Shown one piece after another: positions 50,496 through 59,801 of a stretch of DNA of 64,000 nt. The stretch is taken from positions 39,948-103,947 of the forward strand of contig CAJULW010000016.1 in assembly GCA_910587515.1 (NCBI GenBank), in the 5' to 3' direction. Source of the stretch: an uncultured Duncaniella sp. (GTDB taxonomy: Bacteria; Bacteroidota; Bacteroidia; Bacteroidales; Muribaculaceae). The position numbers were made by a program, and so were the translations under genes. The notes under the pieces were generated by a model. The model was not told the origin of the DNA. It was given only the letters and a program-made list of their open reading frames with translations, and did no database searches. How positions within the stretch are numbered: position 1 is the first letter of the stretch; each line of letters opens with the position of its first letter.

Positions 50496-51700
50496 CGGCC
50501 TTGCTTCTTAAGGTCGGGAAGAAACGCCGCAACCATCCCGAGAAGAGGGGTATAGGCACAGAAATTATAGACAGCTTCTATTCCGTAACGGTCAGCAAAG
50601 TTTCCGAGGACAGCGGACGCTATGCCACCGACTCCGAATGCAAAACCGAAAAATAATCCGGAAATCATGCCAAGTTTTGTCGGAAGTAACTCCTGGGCAT
50701 AAAGAAGTATGGCCGGAAAAGCGGATGAAAGCATAAAACCCGCGCAAAAACTGAGAATTACGGTCAATGCAAGTCCGACATGAGGCATAAGAAGGCTAAA
50801 AGGAGCAGTCCCGAGAATGGAAACCCATATCACTGCCTTACGTCCATAGCGATCTCCAACCGGACCGCCAACAAGCGTACCGGCAGCGGTTGAAACCACA
50901 AAAACGAACAAGAAAATCTGCGAAAGAGAAACAGAGACTCCAAAACGCTCTATCAGATAGAAGGTATAATAGCTCGAAAGGCTGGCCATATAGATATATT
51001 TGGAGAATATCAGAACTATTATCACACAGATCGCAAACACCGTAAGAGGCTTTGAAAGCGGAAGCGCGGCATTATGTTCCCGCTGCCTCTCTCCCGACCG
51101 CAACTGTCGGAGATAAGAAGCATACCATCGGCAGACAGGGGCCATCGCCCAAAAACAAAGAGCCGAGAATATCAGGAAAAAAGCCACATAACGACGATCG
51201 TGAGGAGCTACTATGACCGCTACCAGCAACGGACCTATAGACCCACCGAAGTTACCACCTACCTGAAAAACAGACTGAGCGAAACCACGACGTTCATGTC
51301 CAGCAAGCGACGTTATGCGCGAAGCCTCTGGATGAAGCGTGGCGGAGCCTATCCCTACCATAAAAACAGCAAACAGGATTCCCGGAAGCGTCGAACAAAA
51401 AGCAAAAAGTATTATTCCCACCGAAGTGCAACACATGCCGGCCGGAAGACTCCCGGAAAAGGGTCGACGGTCGAAAGCATACCCGACAACAGGCTGGAAG
51501 ATAGAGGCCGCAAGCTGATAGACGAGCGTTATCAATCCGATCTGCGCGAAATTAAGATGAAGATCCGATTTAAGCATCGGGTATACAGCGGTTATGACAG
51601 ACTGTAACAGGTCATTCAGACAATGAGCCGCGCTAAGAGCAAGAAGAACGTGGAAAGCAGGCATTTCCACAAACGTTTTTATCTTTTTCAGCAATTTCAT
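50492..51700 (-). CDS. MFS exporter, fosmidomycin-resistance (Fsr) type
   Basis: 402 residues from the ATG at 51700; a TTG one codon earlier is unlikely. Twelve hydrophobic segments; the early HCLNDLLQSVITAVYPML matches the Fsr subgroup, and the central motif is GGPVGDRYGRKAVIW. These proteins export fosmidomycin or small metabolites; the true substrate here is unknown. Transcribed alone from a box at 51746-51753, divergent from the RND operon. Confidence 0.85.
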   Translation of the reverse strand: MKLLKKIKTFVEMPAFHVLLALSAAHCLNDLLQSVITAVYPMLKSDLHLNFAQIGLITLVYQLAASIFQPVVGYAFDRRPFSGSLPAGMCCTSVGIILFAFCSTLPGILFAVFMVGIGSATLHPEASRITSLAGHERRGFAQSVFQVGGNFGGSIGPLLVAVIVAPHDRRYVAFFLIFSALCFWAMAPVCRWYASYLRQLRSGERQREHNAALPLSKPLTVFAICVIIVLIFSKYIYMASLSSYYTFYLIERFGVSVSLSQIFLFVFVVSTAAGTLVGGPVGDRYGRKAVIWVSILGTAPFSLLMPHVGLALTVILSFCAGFMLSSAFPAILLYAQELLPTKLGMISGLFFGFAFGVGGIASAVLGNFADRYGIEAVYNFCAYTPLLGMVAAFLPDLKKQGR

Positions 51701-51745
51701 CAATACAATTTTTATCCGGATAGAACAGTCTTAATAAAGGAACTG

Positions 51746-51753
51746 CAAAGTTA
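51746..51753 (-). promoter_or_regulatory. Promoter of the MFS gene (-7 box TAACTTTG)
   Basis: A perfect TAnnTTTG box on the minus strand, 46 bases before the ATG at 51700. Confidence 0.7.
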
Positions 51754-51925
51754 GTCCAATTATTCCATCCCAAGATTAATATCGTATAAAAAACGCCACA
51801 TTTTATTATGAAACATTCCAAAAAGCATGCCATTGAATTGGTCAAAATAGGAAATAATGAGGTATCTTTTGATAATTTTTACAATTTTTATTGTTACGTT
51901 TTTCGCATCTTGTCGAAATCCTTGG

Positions 51926-51933
51926 TAACTTTG
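51926..51933 (+). promoter_or_regulatory. Promoter of the RND efflux operon (-7 box TAACTTTG)
   Basis: A perfect TAnnTTTG box 64 bases before the adaptor ATG. No repressor gene is adjacent and no inverted-repeat operator was recognised between 51934 and 51996. Confidence 0.7.
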
Positions 51934-51996
51934 CATCGTTAATTTTAAGAAAAATAATAAAATAGGTATACAATCTTAGAAGAAAAAAGAACGACA

Positions 51997-53169
51997 ATGA
52001 AATCCATCGCGTTATCGACCGGCAGCATCTCGTTGATGCTCGCCGCTGTGGTTTTGTTTCCATCGTGCTCAAACAAAGGCCAGCAAATGCAGCAGGCTCC
52101 AGCCCCTGAAATCGCCACAATCACCCTCTCTCCGCAAAACGCGGACTTGCAAAATTCTTTCCCCGCCACAATCAAAGGTAAGACAGACATCGAAATCCGT
52201 CCTCAAGTGACTGGATTCATCACAAAAGTCCATGTCGACGAAGGTCAGCATGTGCGTAAAGGACAAGTGCTTTTCACTCTTGACCAAGTAACATTCAACG
52301 CGGCTGTAGAACAGGCCCGCGCAGCCGTAAATTCAGCACAGACAGCCGTGAACACGGCAAAAATGACAGCCGACAATAAAAAGGCCCTACTTGACAAGAA
52401 CATCATCAGCGCATATGAATATCAATTGTCAGAAAACAGCCTTCAGCAGGCCGTGGCCCAACTCGCGAACGCAAAGGCCGCTCTCGCATCGGCTCAAAAG
52501 AACCTTGCCTACACCGTGGTAACCTCTCCAAGCGACGGTGTCGTAGGAACCATACCCAACCGTGAAGGATCCCTTGCGTCTCCGTCGTCGGCTCAGCCTC
52601 TGACCACTGTAAGTGACAATTCACAAGTGTATGCTTACTTCTCACTTACAGAAAAAGACCTTCTTAACCTCGTGGGCGAAGGCGAACGCTCTATCGACGC
52701 TGCGATCAAAGCCATGCCGGATGTACAACTCAAACTCAGCGATGGCACACTCTACCCGATTTCAGGCAAAGTGGCAACCGTCTCAGGTGTGATCGACAAT
52801 AGCACAGGCGCATCAAGTGTCCGTGCCCTTTTCAACAATCCCAACGGAGTACTCCGCAGTGGAGGGACAGGACAAGTCATCATTCCGGATTCGAAAGAAA
52901 GCGTGATCGTTATTCCGCAAAAAGCCACATTCGAACTTCAGGACCGTCGCTTCGCCTATATAGTAAACGATTCAAACAAGATCGTTTCAACACCTATCAC
53001 TGTCGACACCAACAACGACGGCAAAAACTTCGTTGTCACTTCCGGACTCAAAGCCGGTGACCGCATCGCTATCGAAGGCGTAGGGACAAAACTCAGCGAC
53101 GGCATGACCATAACTCCCGCAGAGCCTAAAGCGGAAGCAAACGCACAGGCTGCTCCGGCCGCAAAATAA
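51997..53169 (+). CDS. RND efflux periplasmic adaptor (MexA/AcrA type)
   Basis: 390 residues with a lipoprotein signal ending FPSC at Cys24. The barrel-sandwich and alpha-hairpin layout is visible: IKGKTDIEIRPQVTGFITKVHVDEGQHVRKGQ for the first lipoyl half, a long hairpin with heptads (about 100-165, AVEQARAAVNSAQTAVNTAK), then YTVVTSPSDGVVGTI for the second half. It links the RND pump to the outer-membrane channel. First gene of a three-gene operon; the pump gene follows after 40 bases. Confidence 0.93.
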   Translation: MKSIALSTGSISLMLAAVVLFPSCSNKGQQMQQAPAPEIATITLSPQNADLQNSFPATIKGKTDIEIRPQVTGFITKVHVDEGQHVRKGQVLFTLDQVTFNAAVEQARAAVNSAQTAVNTAKMTADNKKALLDKNIISAYEYQLSENSLQQAVAQLANAKAALASAQKNLAYTVVTSPSDGVVGTIPNREGSLASPSSAQPLTTVSDNSQVYAYFSLTEKDLLNLVGEGERSIDAAIKAMPDVQLKLSDGTLYPISGKVATVSGVIDNSTGASSVRALFNNPNGVLRSGGTGQVIIPDSKESVIVIPQKATFELQDRRFAYIVNDSNKIVSTPITVDTNNDGKNFVVTSGLKAGDRIAIEGVGTKLSDGMTITPAEPKAEANAQAAPAAK

Positions 53170-53209
53170 GAACCCTGTCACACAGTATATTTTATAGAAA
53201 GATAATTCA

Positions 53210-56200
53210 ATGAAATTAGATAGATTCATCAACAGACCTGTGCTGTCGACGGTGATTTCGATCTTCATCGTCCTCCTCGGTCTGATTGGCCTTTTTTCGC
53301 TACCTGTCACCCAATTTCCAGACATCGCGCCTCCGACAATCCGCGTGTCGACAACATATACGGGAGCAAACGCACAGGCCGTACTTAATTCTGTAATAGC
53401 ACCTCTCGAGGAGTCGATCAACGGTGCTGAGGGTATGACCTACATGGAGTCGACCGCGACCAACACCGGTTCCGCCGATATAACTGTCTATTTCGAGCAG
53501 GGCTTCGACCCGGATATGGCAGCTGTCGACGTGCAAAACCGCGTGGCAAAAGCTCAGAACCTGCTACCGGCCGAGGTCACTCAAGTAGGCGTGTTGACAC
53601 AAAAACGCCAAAGCTCCATGCTTCTCATGGTGGCTCTATATGACAAGAGCGGAAAATACAGCATGGAATTCATTGACAACTACGCCAAGATCAACATGAT
53701 CCCTCAATTGCAGCGTGTTTCAGGTGTTGGTGACGTCATGTCGTTCGGTGCTGACTATTCCATGCGCGTATGGCTTAAACCGGAAGTAATGGCTCAGTAC
53801 GGTCTTGTCCCTTCTGACATCACATACGCTCTCGCAGAGCAAAATATAGAGGCCGCACCCGGTGCGTTCGGAGAACAGGGCAACCAAAGTTTCCAATACA
53901 CCATGAAATACAAAGGCCGCCTGTCCACTCCCGAACAGTTCGAGGATATAGTAGTCGCAGCTAAACCGACAGGCGAAGTATTGCGTCTGGGCGATGTCGC
54001 TTCGGTTGAACTTGGACGAGTGACTTACGGCTTCTCAAACTCTCTCAACGGCCACGTCTCCACAAGCTGTATCGTCTTCCAGACCGCCGGCTCCAACGCG
54101 ACACAGATCATCAACGACTGTCTCAAAGTTGTAGACCAAATGGAAAAAGACCTTCCCGACGGTTTAGCGATCGCTGTTCCGATGAACAATAACGACTTCC
54201 TCAATGCGTCGATCCACGAGGTTATAAAGACTCTTATCGAAGCGTTCATTCTTGTATTCTTTGTCGTATACGTTTTCCTTCAGGACATACGCTCCACTAT
54301 CATCCCCGCGATCGCCATACCAGTGGCTCTCGTCGGCACATTCTTCTTTATGAACCTCATCGGGTTCTCCATCAACCTTATCACCCTGTCGGCACTTGTA
54401 CTTGCGATCGCGATCGTGGTCGATGACGCGATTGTCGTCGTCGAAGCGGTTCACGCAAAGCTTGACGTAGGCTACAAGAGCGCACGCAAAGCTTCGATAG
54501 ACGCAATGGGTGAAATCGGGGGAGCTATCGTTTCGATAACCCTTGTCATGATGCTCGTGTTTATTCCGGTTTCGTTCATGTCAGGAACAACGGGTGTGTT
54601 CTATCGCCAGTTCGGTCTGACAATGGCTATAGCCATCGGCCTTTCCGCTCTCAACGCGCTGACTTTGTCACCGGCTTTGTGTGCGGTGTTCCTTAAAGGA
54701 CATGACGAATCGACACTTAAAGAACGTATGGGCAAGGCATACGGTGCTGCCGCAGAAGCGGTCAAAGCCACAGCCAAACGCCGCTTCACTCTTGACCTCC
54801 CACCGTTGGTGACATTTGCGTTCCTAACAGCAACCATCACATTTATGGTGCTTGGATGGTACAGCTTCGAAAGTCCGCTGAAACTCTCCATTGCGGCCGT
54901 CTGTGCAATCGTGACAATACTCGGTATTTTCGGAAAACGTTTCCACAGAGGTTTTGAAATAGGGTTCAACCGTATCCTGAAACGCTACAACAAATGGACA
55001 TCATTCTTCATCAACCACAAAATCACCTCTTTCTCGATTGTTGCCGTGGTGGTGGCAATACTTGTATGGTTGATGAACATTACGACATCGACACTCGTAC
55101 CCAACGAAGACACAGGTGTATTGTTCTGTATGGTCGACATGCCTCCGGGAACATCACAGGAACGTACCCAAGAAGTCCTTGACCAACTTGATAATATTCT
55201 CGCCCAAGTACCGGAAATAGAATACCGTCAAAAGATCTCCGGCTATAGCTTTATGGCGGGTCAAGGTGCCACATACGGTACATTTATCCTTAAACTCAAA
55301 AACTGGGAAGATCGTAAGGAGGCCAGCCAGACTTCAGACGCCATACTGCAAAAACTATACGGAATGACCTCCGGAATCAAAGATGGCCGCGTCATGATTT
55401 TCGCACCTCCGATGATTTCAGGATATTCACTTACCAACGGTTTTGAAATCAAGATGCAGGACAGAACCGGTGGTGATGTCAACGACTTCTTCGCTGTAGT
55501 GCAAGGCTTCCTCGGAGCTCTCAACCAGCAACCGGAAGTACAAATGGCATACACGACTTTCAACCCGACATTCCCGCAATATCTTGTCGACATCGATGCG
55601 GCCAAAGCCAAACAGGCTGGTCTCTCGCCTAAAGACATCCTCAGCACCCTCCAGGGTTATTACGGAGGTATGTACGTATCCAACTTCAACCGTTTCGGTA
55701 AAATATACCGTGTCATGATGCAGGCAAATCCCGAGGCTCGTATAAGCCCAGAGACCCTGTCTGCAATCAAAGTACGCAACGGAAAAGAGATGGCTTCAGT
55801 ATCAAACTTCGTGACTTTGACTAAAGTTTACGGACCTGACCTTCTCAACCGATTCAACATGTTCCAGTCAATCTCCGTCACCGGACAACCAGCACCGGGC
55901 TATACCTCCGGAGACTGTCTTGCCGCTATCGAACGTGTGGCCGCAGAGACCCTCCCCGCAGGCTTCGGTTATGAATATTCCGGTATGACCCGTGAAGAGG
56001 CGTCAACAGGCGCAGGCTCAACCACAGCAGTGATCTTCGGACTATGTCTGCTATTCGTCTATCTACTGCTGTCGGCCCAATATGAAAGCTACATCCTTCC
56101 ATGGGCGGTTATATTCTCTATTCCTTTTGGCCTTATGGGAACTTTCATTTTCGCCCATATTTTCGGAATATCCAATAATATCTATCTGCAGATCGCACTT

Positions 56201-56593
56201 ATCATGCTCATCGGTCTTCTGGCCAAGAATGCCATCCTTATCGTTGAATTCGCAGTCGAACGTCGCCGCACCGGCATGTCCGTAGTGAATGCGGCTATAC
56301 AGGGAGCCACGGCACGTCTGCGTCCTATCCTCATGACCTCTTTGGCCATGATCATCGGTCTGCTCCCCATGATGTTCGCATCCGGAGCGGGAGCCAATGG
56401 CAACCGCGCACTCGGCGCAGGCTCTATAGGCGGTATGCTCATCGGTATGATACTTCAGGTGCTCATTGTTCCGGCTTTGTTCGTTATTTTCCAAAAGATT
56501 CAGGAGAAAATCACTCCGCTCAAATGGGAAGATACCGACAACGAAGGAATCGAAAACGAAATCGAACAATACACACCCGAGACCAACAGATAA
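53210..56593 (+). CDS. RND efflux pump (HAE1/AcrB type) with about 75 extra residues and two added hydrophobic helices
   Basis: 1127 residues; AcrB-type pumps are usually about 1040. Membrane helix 4 carries the proton-relay pair in VVDDAIVVVEAV (about 405). Porter domains, GFSINLITL and GLLAKNAILIVEFA are typical. Between helix 6 and helix 7, residues about 500-590, there is an insert with two strong hydrophobic segments (LVTFAFLTATITFMVLGW and LKLSIAAVCAIVTILGIFG) in place of the short amphipathic linker. An even number of added helices keeps the topology. Proton-driven export of drugs or bile acids is expected; the true substrates are unknown. Second gene of the operon. Confidence 0.93.
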   Translation: MKLDRFINRPVLSTVISIFIVLLGLIGLFSLPVTQFPDIAPPTIRVSTTYTGANAQAVLNSVIAPLEESINGAEGMTYMESTATNTGSADITVYFEQGFDPDMAAVDVQNRVAKAQNLLPAEVTQVGVLTQKRQSSMLLMVALYDKSGKYSMEFIDNYAKINMIPQLQRVSGVGDVMSFGADYSMRVWLKPEVMAQYGLVPSDITYALAEQNIEAAPGAFGEQGNQSFQYTMKYKGRLSTPEQFEDIVVAAKPTGEVLRLGDVASVELGRVTYGFSNSLNGHVSTSCIVFQTAGSNATQIINDCLKVVDQMEKDLPDGLAIAVPMNNNDFLNASIHEVIKTLIEAFILVFFVVYVFLQDIRSTIIPAIAIPVALVGTFFFMNLIGFSINLITLSALVLAIAIVVDDAIVVVEAVHAKLDVGYKSARKASIDAMGEIGGAIVSITLVMMLVFIPVSFMSGTTGVFYRQFGLTMAIAIGLSALNALTLSPALCAVFLKGHDESTLKERMGKAYGAAAEAVKATAKRRFTLDLPPLVTFAFLTATITFMVLGWYSFESPLKLSIAAVCAIVTILGIFGKRFHRGFEIGFNRILKRYNKWTSFFINHKITSFSIVAVVVAILVWLMNITTSTLVPNEDTGVLFCMVDMPPGTSQERTQEVLDQLDNILAQVPEIEYRQKISGYSFMAGQGATYGTFILKLKNWEDRKEASQTSDAILQKLYGMTSGIKDGRVMIFAPPMISGYSLTNGFEIKMQDRTGGDVNDFFAVVQGFLGALNQQPEVQMAYTTFNPTFPQYLVDIDAAKAKQAGLSPKDILSTLQGYYGGMYVSNFNRFGKIYRVMMQANPEARISPETLSAIKVRNGKEMASVSNFVTLTKVYGPDLLNRFNMFQSISVTGQPAPGYTSGDCLAAIERVAAETLPAGFGYEYSGMTREEASTGAGSTTAVIFGLCLLFVYLLLSAQYESYILPWAVIFSIPFGLMGTFIFAHIFGISNNIYLQIALIMLIGLLAKNAILIVEFAVERRRTGMSVVNAAIQGATARLRPILMTSLAMIIGLLPMMFASGAGANGNRALGAGSIGGMLIGMILQVLIVPALFVIFQKIQEKITPLKWEDTDNEGIENEIEQYTPETNR

Positions 56594-56604
56594 CGGCCTC
56601 ACAC

Positions 56605-56647
56605 TTCATGACTCTGTAAAACGTAAAATGTTTCACAGAGTCATGAA
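56605..56647 (+). terminator. Hairpin between the pump and channel genes
   Basis: TTCATGACTCTGT (56605-56617) pairs perfectly with ACAGAGTCATGAA (56635-56647), and the loop can add AAAC/GTTT. It is followed by AAAGCCG, not a T run, and lies within the operon. More likely an RNA-processing or partial-termination element than a full terminator. Confidence 0.5.
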
Positions 56648-56678
56648 AAAGCCGATCTAAAAAACTAACACCACAAAG

Positions 56679-58064
56679 ATGAAACTAAAAAAGACATCAC
56701 TCATTCTCATAACCGCATTGGGCACATCTGTGCTCAGCGGTTGTGGGATATACAAAAAATACGACGCGGCCGACATCGACAGCAAGCTCGTAAAAGAGTA
56801 TGCCGAGGCTCTTAAACTCGAGGAAGACTCTTTGGCATTCGGAAACATGTCCTGGCGAAATGTTTTCACGGATCCGACCCTTGCAGACCTCATAGACCGC
56901 GCACTCGCCAACAACACTGACCTTCGTAACGCGAAACTCAATGTCGACATAGCCCACGCACAACTAAAAGGCGCCAGACTCAGCTATCTCCCCTCTCTCG
57001 CTCTCACTCCCAACGGAGCCGGAGCAAAATATGCCGACAATAATTTCAACTGGACCTATCAATTGCCGCTCGCTGTCAATTGGGAAATAGATATCTTCGG
57101 AAAGCTCCTTAACTCAAAGCGCGGAGCGCAGATGGCCGAATTACAATCCAAGGCATACGAACAGGCCGTTCGTTCTCAGATAATCGCAGGTGTTGCGCAA
57201 TGCTATTATTCCATAGCCGCTCTCGAGGCTCAACTCAAACTCTCGCACGAGACTTCAGAACTCTGGAAAGAGAGCGTCGACGTAATGCGCAACCTAAAGG
57301 AAGCCGGACGTCTGCGTGAAGACGCTGTCGTGCAGAGTCTCGCTCAATACTACAGCATAGAAGCAGCGATAACAGACATCGAGTTGTCTCTCCACGAAGC
57401 CAACAACACAATGTCGCTTCTCTTAAACGAAATGCCTCAACGTTGGGCAATCTCACCGGAAGCAGCGCTCAATGTGCCCGTGATGCAACGCACCTCAATT
57501 CCGATGGCCGAGCTTGCGGTCCGTCCTGACGTGCGCGCATCGGAAATGGCTCTCGCATCGGCATTCTATTCCACAGCGTCTGCCAGAGCAGCGTTCTATC
57601 CCTCCATCAATATCACGGCAAACGGAGGATTCACAAATATGCTCGGCTCGTTCATCCAGAATCCCGGTGACTGGTTCATACAACTCGCTGGAAGCCTCAC
57701 GGCACCGATATTTTCACGTGGCCAGAACATAGCTCGCCTTGAAGCAGCAAAAGCCCAGCAGCAGCAGGCCCTCAATAACTTTGAGTATACACTCATGAGC
57801 GCATCAGCCGATGTCAGCGACGCGATGACCGTATATGAAAAGAGCATCCAGAAACAGCAGTGGCTTACGCTTCAGGTTGAAAATCTTGTCAAATCCGTAG
57901 AGATCACAAACGAACTTCTACTTTTTGACGGATCGACCACTTACCTCGAAGTACTGACTGCGCAAGGGAATCTTCTCAACGCACAGACCGCACAGATCAC
58001 TACCAACCTGGCAACCGCCCGCTCCATAATCAACCTTTATCAGAATCTTGGCGGAGGTCGCTAA
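56679..58064 (+). CDS. RND efflux outer-membrane channel lipoprotein (OprM/NodT type)
   Basis: 461 residues with a lipobox ending LSGC near residue 22 (GTSVLSGCGIY). Two repeats of the TolC layout: long helices with LIDRALANNTDLRNAKLN and the repeat-2 equivalent ASEMALASAFYSTASARAAFYPSINI, separated by short barrel strands (WTYQLPLAVNWEIDIFGKL). Forms a trimeric channel docking onto the adaptor and pump upstream. Third gene of the efflux operon. Confidence 0.92.
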   Translation: MKLKKTSLILITALGTSVLSGCGIYKKYDAADIDSKLVKEYAEALKLEEDSLAFGNMSWRNVFTDPTLADLIDRALANNTDLRNAKLNVDIAHAQLKGARLSYLPSLALTPNGAGAKYADNNFNWTYQLPLAVNWEIDIFGKLLNSKRGAQMAELQSKAYEQAVRSQIIAGVAQCYYSIAALEAQLKLSHETSELWKESVDVMRNLKEAGRLREDAVVQSLAQYYSIEAAITDIELSLHEANNTMSLLLNEMPQRWAISPEAALNVPVMQRTSIPMAELAVRPDVRASEMALASAFYSTASARAAFYPSINITANGGFTNMLGSFIQNPGDWFIQLAGSLTAPIFSRGQNIARLEAAKAQQQQALNNFEYTLMSASADVSDAMTVYEKSIQKQQWLTLQVENLVKSVEITNELLLFDGSTTYLEVLTAQGNLLNAQTAQITTNLATARSIINLYQNLGGGR

Positions 58065-58130
58065 GGACCCTATCAGTGATTGTCTATACAACGACATAAC
58101 AACAAGCTTTACCCCTCTAAACAAACCATA

Positions 58131-58919
58131 ATGATCAGCGACAAAGCACATATCGACCCCTCGGCCAAAATAGGCGAGAACGTCAAGATCCATCCTTTCG
58201 CTTATATCGACAAGGACGTAGAGATCGGTGACAATACTGTCATCATGCCCTTTGCGAGCATTATCCGCGGCACACGCATCGGGAAAAACTGCAAGGTATT
58301 CCAGGGTGCGATAGTAGGAGCGGATCCGCAGGATTTCCGATGGAAAGGCGGATTCACATACTGTTATATCGGAGACAACGTTGTCATACGCGAAAATGTC
58401 ATCATCAACCGTGGAATCAACCCTGAAGGCGGAACACGTATCGGTGACGATTCTTTCCTGATGGCAAACTCACATGTCGGACACGACTCTCACCTGAAAG
58501 GACGCGACGTCATAGGTAACAATGTCTCCATCGCAGGAGATGTCGAGATCGGAGAATGCTCTATCCTCTCATCCAGTGTAGTGATCCATGAAAACTCACG
58601 GGTCGGAGACTGGGTACTCATAAAGGGAGGCTGCAGAATCACCGGAAACGTACCTCCTTTCTGTATAATGGCCCATAATCCCACGTCATATTTCGGAGTC
58701 AACGCCACTATATTGCGCAAAAACGGCATGAGCGAGGATCGGATAGACGATATCGCAAAATGTTACCGTCATGTATACCAAACAGGCACATCTGTATTCA
58801 ATGCAATGCGCAGAATAGAAGCAGACGTGGATGATAGTCCCGAACGTGAAAATATCCTTAAGTTTATCAATGATGCGAAGCTACGCATTGTCGCTATCCC
58901 TAAAGATCTTGAGGAATAA
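58131..58919 (+). CDS. lpxA: UDP-N-acetylglucosamine acyltransferase (LpxA type)
   Basis: 262 residues from MISDKAHIDPSAKIG. Left-handed beta-helix of hexapeptide repeats (for example VKIHPFAYIDKDVEIGD, TRIGKNCKVFQGAIVG), with the catalytic His region ANSHVGHDSHL, then a helical C-terminus with NGMSEDRIDDIAKCYRHVY. It acylates UDP-GlcNAc in the first step of lipid A synthesis. Bacteroidota commonly carry the main lpxA beside lpxC-fabZ; this stand-alone copy may be a second paralog with different acyl-chain preference (inference). It follows the channel gene by 66 bases and is followed by a strong terminator. Confidence 0.88.
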   Translation: MISDKAHIDPSAKIGENVKIHPFAYIDKDVEIGDNTVIMPFASIIRGTRIGKNCKVFQGAIVGADPQDFRWKGGFTYCYIGDNVVIRENVIINRGINPEGGTRIGDDSFLMANSHVGHDSHLKGRDVIGNNVSIAGDVEIGECSILSSSVVIHENSRVGDWVLIKGGCRITGNVPPFCIMAHNPTSYFGVNATILRKNGMSEDRIDDIAKCYRHVYQTGTSVFNAMRRIEADVDDSPERENILKFINDAKLRIVAIPKDLEE

Positions 58920-58967
58920 ACTTTCTTTCCTCGCTAATATAGCCAAAACAGAATAGGCTACTTTGAT

Positions 58968-59011
58968 AAAATCCACCGCCAACGGTTTATGTCGTTGGCG
59001 GTGGATTTTTT
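58968..59011 (+). terminator. Terminator after lpxA
   Basis: AAATCCACCGCCAACG and CGTTGGCGGTGGATTT form a perfect 16-bp stem with an 8-base loop and a T run. Strong, and usable on both strands. Confidence 0.85.
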
Positions 59012-59072
59012 GGACAGATTTGACAACAAACGTTAAACACCACCAAGCGGTGTATTAATCCATTAAAATCCG

Positions 59073-59080
59073 TATCTTTG
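59073..59080 (+). promoter_or_regulatory. Promoter of the structured leader and LMW phosphatase (-7 box TATCTTTG)
   Basis: A perfect TAnnTTTG box. Transcription would start near 59085, giving an unusually long leader of about 144 bases before the ATG at 59229. Confidence 0.7.
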
Positions 59081-59116
59081 TAACAATACCGCTATTTAAA
59101 GACTGTTTAATTTTTG

Positions 59117-59202
59117 AACCGTGAATTTTGAGAAGACCTTGTTTATGCCGCTGAGTGAGTGGACTCGCGACACGGCAGAGTAGCCCCACGAAAGTCACGG
59201 TA
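59117..59202 (+). promoter_or_regulatory. Structured RNA element or leader peptide in the LMW phosphatase leader
   Basis: ACCGTGA (59118-59124) pairs with TCACGGT (59195-59201), closing a domain that holds an inner stem TGCCG (59146-59150) with CGGCA (59173-59177) and a possible apical GAGT/ACTC helix. The loop bases GCCCCACGAAAG (59182-59194) would be an unpaired joining strand. This is the architecture of a cis-regulatory RNA, but I do not recognise a known riboswitch class. A frame from GTG 59121 to TAG 59183 (including MPLSEWTRDTAE from ATG 59145) overlaps it, so a small leader peptide is an alternative. Confidence 0.45.
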
Positions 59203-59228
59203 AGACTAAATTAATATATAAATATTCT

Positions 59229-59768
59229 ATGGATAAAGCCACCCGACTTAAGATCGAAAAAATAATCCGCGCTCAAAGGGATTCAAGCCCCTTACGTGTA
59301 CTATTCGTTTGCCTGGGAAATATATGCCGATCACCCGCAGCCGAAGGTATAATGCGCTCAATAATCGAAAATAGAAATTCACAGTCAGACTGGGAAATTG
59401 ATTCTGCCGGAACCGGTGGCTACCATATAGGCGAACTTCCAGACAGACGTATGCGACTGCACGCGCGAAACAGAGGGATAGAACTATCTCACCGCTGTAG
59501 GCAAGTCTCTCTTGAAGATTTCAGCCATTTCGATATAATAATCGGAATGGACGCATCCAATATGGCAAATCTGAAATCAATCGCGCCAACAGACAAAAGT
59601 CTTGACAAACTTGTTCCCATGTCAGCGTTCTTTTCATCGGAAGACCGCTATGACCATGTCCCTGATCCCTATTACGATGGAGCCGAGGGTTTCGAACTTG
59701 TGCTCGACCTCCTACAAGACGCCTGCACCAATCTATTCAATACTTTTCAACCATCACTTGGCCAATAG
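59229..59768 (+). CDS. Low-molecular-weight protein-tyrosine phosphatase
   Basis: 179 residues. The phosphate loop is VCLGNICRSPAAEG (C-x5-R-S) and the general acid is in VPDPYYDGAEGFE. About 20 residues precede the usual start (MDKATRLKIEKIIRAQRDSS), making it longer than the standard 150-160; an alternative internal start is not supported by an ATG. Such enzymes dephosphorylate tyrosine kinases of exopolysaccharide systems or other phosphotyrosine proteins. Preceded by an unusual structured leader; cdd follows after 33 bases. Confidence 0.88.
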   Translation: MDKATRLKIEKIIRAQRDSSPLRVLFVCLGNICRSPAAEGIMRSIIENRNSQSDWEIDSAGTGGYHIGELPDRRMRLHARNRGIELSHRCRQVSLEDFSHFDIIIGMDASNMANLKSIAPTDKSLDKLVPMSAFFSSEDRYDHVPDPYYDGAEGFELVLDLLQDACTNLFNTFQPSLGQ

Positions 59769-59801
59769 GTCCGGCTAATGAAAACAAACTAAATAAATAC
59801 A

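Noticed and set aside
59117..59202. A known riboswitch, SRP RNA or tmRNA
   Set aside because: None of the signature elements I know for these classes (for example the SRP GGAAG loop) is present, so it is left as an unclassified leader.
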